This document shows positions 59,927 to 64,000 of a stretch of DNA of 64,000 bases, in pieces. Every line of letters begins with the position of its first letter. Within the stretch, counting starts at the first letter, position 1. This DNA is from DASSBG01 sp963800395 (GTDB lineage Bacteria; Pseudomonadota; Gammaproteobacteria; Xanthomonadales; Rhodanobacteraceae): positions 310,001-374,000 of the forward strand of contig CAWDBD010000002.1 of assembly GCA_963800395.1 (NCBI GenBank), written 5' to 3'. The translations under genes and the position numbers were made by a program. A model generated the notes under the pieces. It was not told the DNA's origin and did not search any database. It saw only the letters and a list, made by a program, of their open reading frames with translations.

Positions 59927-60445
59927 ATGTTCAGGGCGAGATTTTGCTTGAAAACAATCGTCGCATTGCTGTTTGCGTTGCTGGCCGGTACTGTCATGGC
60001 GCAAAGCAGCCCGCCCTATACCGTGACTCTCGGGCTGCAGTCCGTCAATCCCAGTCCGGCACCGGTCAATCAGCCGATCCACATCGTGCCGATCGTGCAG
60101 CCACAAGGCAACACCAACAGCACATTGCCCACGGGCATCGTGGAGGTGGGTATCTACAATGGCCCGGCGAGCACGCTTGCACTGGTCACCTCCTGCAATG
60201 TGCCGCTGAACAACCTTGCTGCGGGTTGCGATGTGACCCTGAACCAGGTGGACAAGTACGAGATCATGCTCCACTACCCGGGCGACGCCAATTTCCAGTC
60301 GACCTACTCGGCCAAGACCAAGCTGCATGTCTACGATGGCTCCCGGACCAACAAGGTACCCGCACTCGGTTATCCGGCCTTGCTCTTGCTGGGATTGCTG
60401 ATGCTGCTTGCGGCGATGAAATTCGTGCGTCGACGCACGGATTGA
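59927..60445 (+). CDS. Exported protein with C-terminal sorting-type anchor
   Basis: A 172-residue protein with a signal peptide (to about residue 25, ending TVMAQ). A beta-sandwich-like domain contains two cysteines (SCNVPLNNLAAGCDVTL). The C-terminal tripartite tail is VPALGYPALLLLGLLMLLAAMKFVRRR. The VPAL-helix-Arg pattern resembles IPTL/PEP-CTERM sorting signals recognised by dedicated proteases. CAGGAG precedes the ATG. It is likely displayed on or released from the cell surface; no sorting enzyme gene is in the window. Function unknown. Confidence 0.75.
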   Translation: MFRARFCLKTIVALLFALLAGTVMAQSSPPYTVTLGLQSVNPSPAPVNQPIHIVPIVQPQGNTNSTLPTGIVEVGIYNGPASTLALVTSCNVPLNNLAAGCDVTLNQVDKYEIMLHYPGDANFQSTYSAKTKLHVYDGSRTNKVPALGYPALLLLGLLMLLAAMKFVRRRTD

Positions 60446-60493
60446 CCCCGGCTCCACTTGTGTGCCGGAGCAAGCTGGGCGACACTGTCGGCC

Positions 60494-61483
60494 ATGGCCC
60501 TGCTTCCGCTTGAAAAAACCAGTTTCATCAAATACATGAGTCCTGTTCTTGCGATCGGACTTGTGCTGGTCATGCTTGTGCCCGGCACCGTCCGTGCCAG
60601 CGGCACGTGGAAATGCACCACGGCCGACGGTGGCGTGGCCTACGTCAACAACCATCGCTCGGACTACAGCCACTGCAAGGCGATTTCGGTACCCGCTTCC
60701 GGACCCGCTTCCGGCCTGAGTACAGCGTCGCCAAAAAGACCCACAGCCGGCGCCTGGCAGTACCACGAAAGCCGTGCCGACGAACAGCCGCCTGCCGCGC
60801 CGAAAGCGGCCGCGAAACACAAGTCGGGCACGCGTATCGTCAAGGGTGCGGTCTATCGTATCCGACGCAAGGACGGGGTCAGCGAGTACACCAACATCCG
60901 GCCTCGGGGTCATGGCAAGGGCGTGTCGCTGCTGTTTCACTACATTGCCACCTGTCGTGCATGCGACGTGCATTCGGATACCGACTGGGCCACTGTACCG
61001 CTGAAACTGGGCAAGTACGCGGCGCAGATCAGCAAGGCGGCAAGCGACTTCGGCGTGGACCGGAGCCTGTTGCGGGCGCTGATTCATGCCGAGTCCGGTT
61101 TTGACCCGCAGGCGCTGTCGCACAAGGGTGCGCAGGGCCTGACCCAGTTGATGCCGGCAACGGCGGCCGAGATGGGGGTGAGCAATGCCTTTGATCCCGG
61201 CCAGAACATTCGCGGCGGTGCGCGTTACCTGGCCAGCCTGCTGAAAACCTTCAAGGGTGATGCTCGTCTGGCGACCGCCGCCTACAACGCCGGAGCGGCG
61301 GCCGTGCGCAAATACGGCGGGGTGCCACCCTATGCGGAGACCCGTGTTTATGTGGATCGGGTCGGCCTGCTTGCCCGGCGCTATCGTGCCGCAGGCAGCG
61401 CTATTGTCTCCGCACCAGCACAGATGGACGTCAGCACAGCCGCTGTGCGCCAGGGACCCTCGGGCCAGGGTCCCTCGGGCTAG
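60494..61483 (+). CDS. Lytic transglycosylase, SLT domain
   Basis: Cleaves peptidoglycan glycan strands. From ATG 60494 the product is 329 residues: a signal anchor (hydrophobic LAIGLVLVMLVPG), a DUF4124-like N-terminal segment (WKCTTADGGVAYVNN), a linker, and the SLT domain (about 185-305). The domain carries the catalytic glutamate in LIHAESGFDPQALSHKGAQGLTQLMPATAAEMG and also shows AYNAGAAAVRKYGGVPPY. ATG 60536 is an alternative start. The C-terminus ends in two QGPSG repeats from a 15-base duplication. The acceptor pathway is general wall remodelling. Confidence 0.9.
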   Translation: MALLPLEKTSFIKYMSPVLAIGLVLVMLVPGTVRASGTWKCTTADGGVAYVNNHRSDYSHCKAISVPASGPASGLSTASPKRPTAGAWQYHESRADEQPPAAPKAAAKHKSGTRIVKGAVYRIRRKDGVSEYTNIRPRGHGKGVSLLFHYIATCRACDVHSDTDWATVPLKLGKYAAQISKAASDFGVDRSLLRALIHAESGFDPQALSHKGAQGLTQLMPATAAEMGVSNAFDPGQNIRGGARYLASLLKTFKGDARLATAAYNAGAAAVRKYGGVPPYAETRVYVDRVGLLARRYRAAGSAIVSAPAQMDVSTAAVRQGPSGQGPSG

Positions 61484-61532
61484 GACCCGCTGATCAAGCC
61501 GGGTGCAGGTGGCATCACAGCCACGGGCTGCG

Positions 61533-62735
61533 TCAGCCCGTCGTTGGCGCCGCCGCCAGGTTCTGGCCGGTGGCAGGGCGTTGCGCCAGTTCCAGGCTGA
61601 TATTCAGGGGTGATCCGTTGCGCAGCCCGCTCAGGCTGATTGTCGTGCCGGGCTTCATGGTCGCCTCATGGGCCAGCAGGTAACCGGGGCTGGGTATGGG
61701 CTGGCCATCCATGCGCAGCAGAATGTCGCCGCGCTGCAAGCCGGCCTTGGCCGCCGGGCTTCCGGGATAGACGTTGACCACAAGAACGCCGCGTGTCGGC
61801 AATGGCTGGCCACTGTTGATGTCCGCAGTCACCGCACGATAGTCCGCGCCGATCCAGCCCCGGGTCACCATGCCGTGCTGGATGATCTGATCCATCACCA
61901 CCTTGGCCGTACCCACCGGAATGGCGAAACCGATGCCTTCGGCGCCGCTGCGACGGCCCAGCATGGCGGTGTTGATGCCAACCAGCTCGCCCTCGGCATT
62001 GATCAGGGCGCCGCCGGAATTGCCCGAGTTGATCGCGGCGTCGGTCTGGATGAAGTTCTCGTAGGTAGAGGTATTGAGCTGTCGCTGCAGCCCGCTGACG
62101 ATACCCATGGTGACCGTCTGGCCGATGCCGAAGGGGTTGCCTATGGCCAGTACCACGTCGCCCACCCTGAGCGGTTGATCGTGGGCTATCGAGATCGAGG
62201 GCAGGTCTTTTGCGCTGATCTTGAGTACGGCCAGGTCGGTCAGGGCATCGGTGCCCACGACCTTGGCATGGGCCACGCGATTGTCATACAGCAACACCTG
62301 AATGTCGTCAGCGCCAGCAATGACGTGATTGTTGGTCAATACATAACCATCGGCGCTGAATATCACCCCGGAGCCCAGGCTTTGCTCACGGCGCTGATAG
62401 GCCGGACCGAACGGGATACCACCGAACAGTCGCTGCATCAGCGGGTCAGGGTAGAGCCGCACGCGTCGTTCGGTGATCACCTTGTTGGCGTAGATATTGA
62501 CCACCGCCGGAGCAGCCCTTTCGACTGCGACGGCATACGAGGCGGGTGCTGTTGCAAGTGGCCTGTCAGCCTCGGCAGGCGCCGCCGCTTGCGGCACGGG
62601 GGCATGCGTCAGACCGAGCCGCTGGCGCAGCGTTTCGCTTGCCGATGGCCAGAAAAGGCCAATGACAAAGGCGAGCGCCAGGCCAATGATGGCGAACTGC
62701 AGAATGAAGGCCAGCGTGCGGGAAATGCGGTGCAT
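61533..62735 (-). CDS. degS: DegS/AlgW-type membrane-anchored serine protease
   Basis: Site-1 protease that starts the envelope-stress (sigma-E) response by cutting the anti-sigma factor. The 400-residue protein has one N-terminal membrane helix (about 9-29) and a trypsin-like domain with triad His137 (TNNHVIAG), Asp167 (LTDLAVL) and Ser240 (GNSGGA). One PDZ domain follows (about 280-385: GVLVVNVYPGSPAAKAGLQRGDILLRMDGQPI). A single PDZ and a membrane anchor separate it from DegP. It is divergent from petA. Confidence 0.92.
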   Translation of the reverse strand: MHRISRTLAFILQFAIIGLALAFVIGLFWPSASETLRQRLGLTHAPVPQAAAPAEADRPLATAPASYAVAVERAAPAVVNIYANKVITERRVRLYPDPLMQRLFGGIPFGPAYQRREQSLGSGVIFSADGYVLTNNHVIAGADDIQVLLYDNRVAHAKVVGTDALTDLAVLKISAKDLPSISIAHDQPLRVGDVVLAIGNPFGIGQTVTMGIVSGLQRQLNTSTYENFIQTDAAINSGNSGGALINAEGELVGINTAMLGRRSGAEGIGFAIPVGTAKVVMDQIIQHGMVTRGWIGADYRAVTADINSGQPLPTRGVLVVNVYPGSPAAKAGLQRGDILLRMDGQPIPSPGYLLAHEATMKPGTTISLSGLRNGSPLNISLELAQRPATGQNLAAAPTTG

Positions 62736-62760
62736 ACGGGGGATAATTTGCTGAAGTGGA

Positions 62761-62789
62761 TTGTGCGCCGCTGGCGCTGTCGCTACACT
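62761..62789 (+). promoter_or_regulatory. Putative promoter of the petAB operon
   Basis: TTGTGC (62761-62766) and TACACT (62784-62789) have the optimal 17-base spacing. Transcription would begin near 62796, leaving a 5' leader of about 218 bases before petA. Confidence 0.5.
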
Positions 62790-62965
62790 ATCACGGTTTT
62801 GGGGGCGCTCTAAGCACCCTCCGATTGAATCCTTACCGGTGCCTCAACGGTTGGAAAGGCCCGCTTCTGCGGTGCAAGTCATGCCAGATTGATGTTCGTT
62901 TGGCTGCTTGGCGCGCCCAGGATCGAGTGTTTTCTTCTTGCTGATCCCCGGCTGGATTCAATCAG

Positions 62966-63012
62966 AGGCTCTCTTTTTGCACCTCCGGGGTATTCAGTTT
63001 TGCGGAGAGCCT
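62966..63012 (+). promoter_or_regulatory. Leader stem that can mask the petA ribosome-binding site
   Basis: AGGCTCTC (62966-62973) is complementary to GAGAGCCT (63005-63012), which contains part of the petA Shine-Dalgarno CGGAG and ends one base before the ATG at 63014. Pairing across the 31-base loop would hide the ribosome-binding site. Confidence 0.4.
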
Positions 63013-63013
63013 G

Positions 63014-63613
63014 ATGGCGAACGATGACGTCAACCGCGGCAGACGCCGCTTTCTCACTGCCGGAACCGCCGTGGTCGGTGGCGCAGGAGTGATTGCGGCG
63101 GCTGTGCCGTTCATCAAGTCCTGGCAGCCCAGCGCCAGGGCACTGTCGGCCGGAGCACCGGTCACGGCAGATATCACCAAGATCGAAGCGGGCCAGATGG
63201 TGACCTACGCCTGGCGCGGTCTGCCGGTGTTCGTGGTGAACCGGACCAAGGCGCAGCTTGCCACCCTGGGCAAGGATAGCGACCGCCTGGTGGATCCGGA
63301 CAGTTCCAACAGCTCGCAGCAGCCCGAGTACGCCAAGAATCAATACCGCTCCATCAAGCCGGAATGGCTGGTGGTCATCGGCATTTGCACCCACCTCGGT
63401 TGCGTTCCGGATTATTTCGGAGAGATCAAGCCCGAACCCTTCGATCCTGACTGGGTGGGCGGTTTCTACTGCCCGTGCCACAAGTCGCGTTACGATCTGT
63501 CAGCGCGCGTTTTCCAGGGCGTGCCGGCGCCGGCCAACATGGTCGTTCCGCCATATCACTACGTCGACGACACCCACATCCAGATCGGCGTTGATCCGAA
63601 GGGAGCTGCATGA
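63014..63613 (+). CDS. petA: Ubiquinol-cytochrome c reductase Rieske iron-sulfur subunit
   Basis: Rieske [2Fe-2S] subunit of cytochrome bc1, passing electrons from ubiquinol to cytochrome c1. The 199-residue protein begins with a Tat signal/anchor (GRRRFLTAG, hydrophobic helix to about residue 35). It then has box I CTHLGC (Cys125, His127, Cys130) and box II CPCHKS (Cys153, Cys155, His156). The residue after His156 is Lys157 where Gly is usual in Rieske box II. The stop overlaps the petB start by one base. Confidence 0.95.
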   Translation: MANDDVNRGRRRFLTAGTAVVGGAGVIAAAVPFIKSWQPSARALSAGAPVTADITKIEAGQMVTYAWRGLPVFVVNRTKAQLATLGKDSDRLVDPDSSNSSQQPEYAKNQYRSIKPEWLVVIGICTHLGCVPDYFGEIKPEPFDPDWVGGFYCPCHKSRYDLSARVFQGVPAPANMVVPPYHYVDDTHIQIGVDPKGAA

Positions 63614-64000
63614 TGGCCAGGGTATTTTCCTCAATCGGCAACTGGGTCAATGAACGGGCGCCCGGGCTTGTGCCGATGTATCGCAAGCACATGACGGAGT
63701 ATTACGCGCCCAAGAACTTCAATTTCATGTACTACATGGGCTCCCTGGCAATGGTGGTTCTGGTCAACCAGATTCTCACCGGTATCTTCCTGACCATGAA
63801 TTACAACCCGAGTGCGGCGGGCGCTTTCGCATCGGTCGAATACATCATGCGCGACGTGCAGTGGGGCTGGCTGATCCGCTACATGCACACCACCGGCGCA
63901 TCGATGTTCTTCGTGGTGATCTACCTGCACATGTTTCGCGGCTTCATGTATGGCTCGTACAAGAAACCGCGCGAGCTGGTGTGGTTGTTGGGCATGGTGC
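63613..64000 (+). CDS. petB: Cytochrome b (bc1 complex), 5' part
   Basis: Truncated by the window end; 129 codons are visible. Translation from the ATG at 63613, which shares its A with the petA TGA, gives MARVFSSIGNWVNERAPGLVPMYRKHMTEYY, then the first membrane helices (YYMGSLAMVVLVNQILTGIFL; GWLIRYMHTTGASMFFVVIYLHMFRG) with two histidines that can ligate haem b. This is the usual petA-petB-petC order, so petC is expected beyond the window. Confidence 0.95.
   Translation, partial: MARVFSSIGNWVNERAPGLVPMYRKHMTEYYAPKNFNFMYYMGSLAMVVLVNQILTGIFLTMNYNPSAAGAFASVEYIMRDVQWGWLIRYMHTTGASMFFVVIYLHMFRGFMYGSYKKPRELVWLLGMV

Overview
The window is a GC-rich chromosomal segment from a gammaproteobacterium. 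Gene order suggests a Xanthomonadales/Lysobacterales-like lineage (an inference; no 16S gene is present). Supporting points are the fimV-truA-trpF-trpB-trpA-accD order, a soluble rsxB beside nth and metG, many GTG/TTG starts, 1-8 nt overlaps between operon genes, and heptanucleotide tandem repeats at several loci. About 65 genes are called. Most are housekeeping. I see no tRNA, rRNA, transposase, integrase or CRISPR array.

Layout. 1-4.5 kb: pcnB-folK-panB-panC-panD (RNA tailing, folate, pantothenate). 4.5-9.4 kb: a small membrane protein, then queG divergent from nnrD-tsaE-amiC. 9.43-10.08 and 13.2-13.84 kb: two long gene-free blocks holding copies of one mosaic repeat element in opposite orientations. 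They flank rnt, an FmdB zinc-ribbon gene, nth, rsxB, a small secreted protein and an orphan encapsulated-ferritin-like gene. 13.8-20 kb: metG, a DUF2147/lipoprotein pair, mrp, dcd and two exported proteins. 20-24 kb: a reverse-strand operon of an internally deleted YjgR/HerA-like ATPase, a membrane protein and greB, then an unknown gene and psd. 24.2-44.5 kb: prmB-aroC-asd-fimV-truA-trpFBA-accD joined to maf-rng-yhdP-tldD, with yjgA and pmbA. 44.7-52.7 kb: TPR-sulfotransferase, DUF4870 protein, Ppx/GppA phosphatase, BON-LysM protein, DUF937 protein, CorA, DUF4105 protein and CorC. 52.9-59.7 kb: ybeY, phoH and miaB, interrupted by an oppositely oriented TetR/membrane-fusion/ABC efflux operon with a perfect palindromic operator. 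59.9-64 kb: a C-terminally anchored exported protein, a lytic transglycosylase, a DegS-like protease and the start of petAB (cytochrome bc1), cut by the window end.

How the genes work together. The pan genes, with folK, build coenzyme A and folate precursors. aroC, asd and trpFBA serve amino-acid synthesis. truA, miaB, queG and tsaE modify tRNA, while rng, rnt, ybeY and pcnB process RNA. amiC, the SLT protein and FimV act at the wall and pole. CorA and CorC handle divalent cations.

The most unusual content is the pair of inverted ~490 bp mosaic hairpin elements sitting directly 3' of amiC and metG. Next are the heptamer repeats, two of them inside the coding regions of metG and phoH; the in-frame deleted YjgR-like ATPase; the orphan encapsulated-ferritin-like protein; and a palindromic -10 box shared by two apparently leaderless divergent genes.
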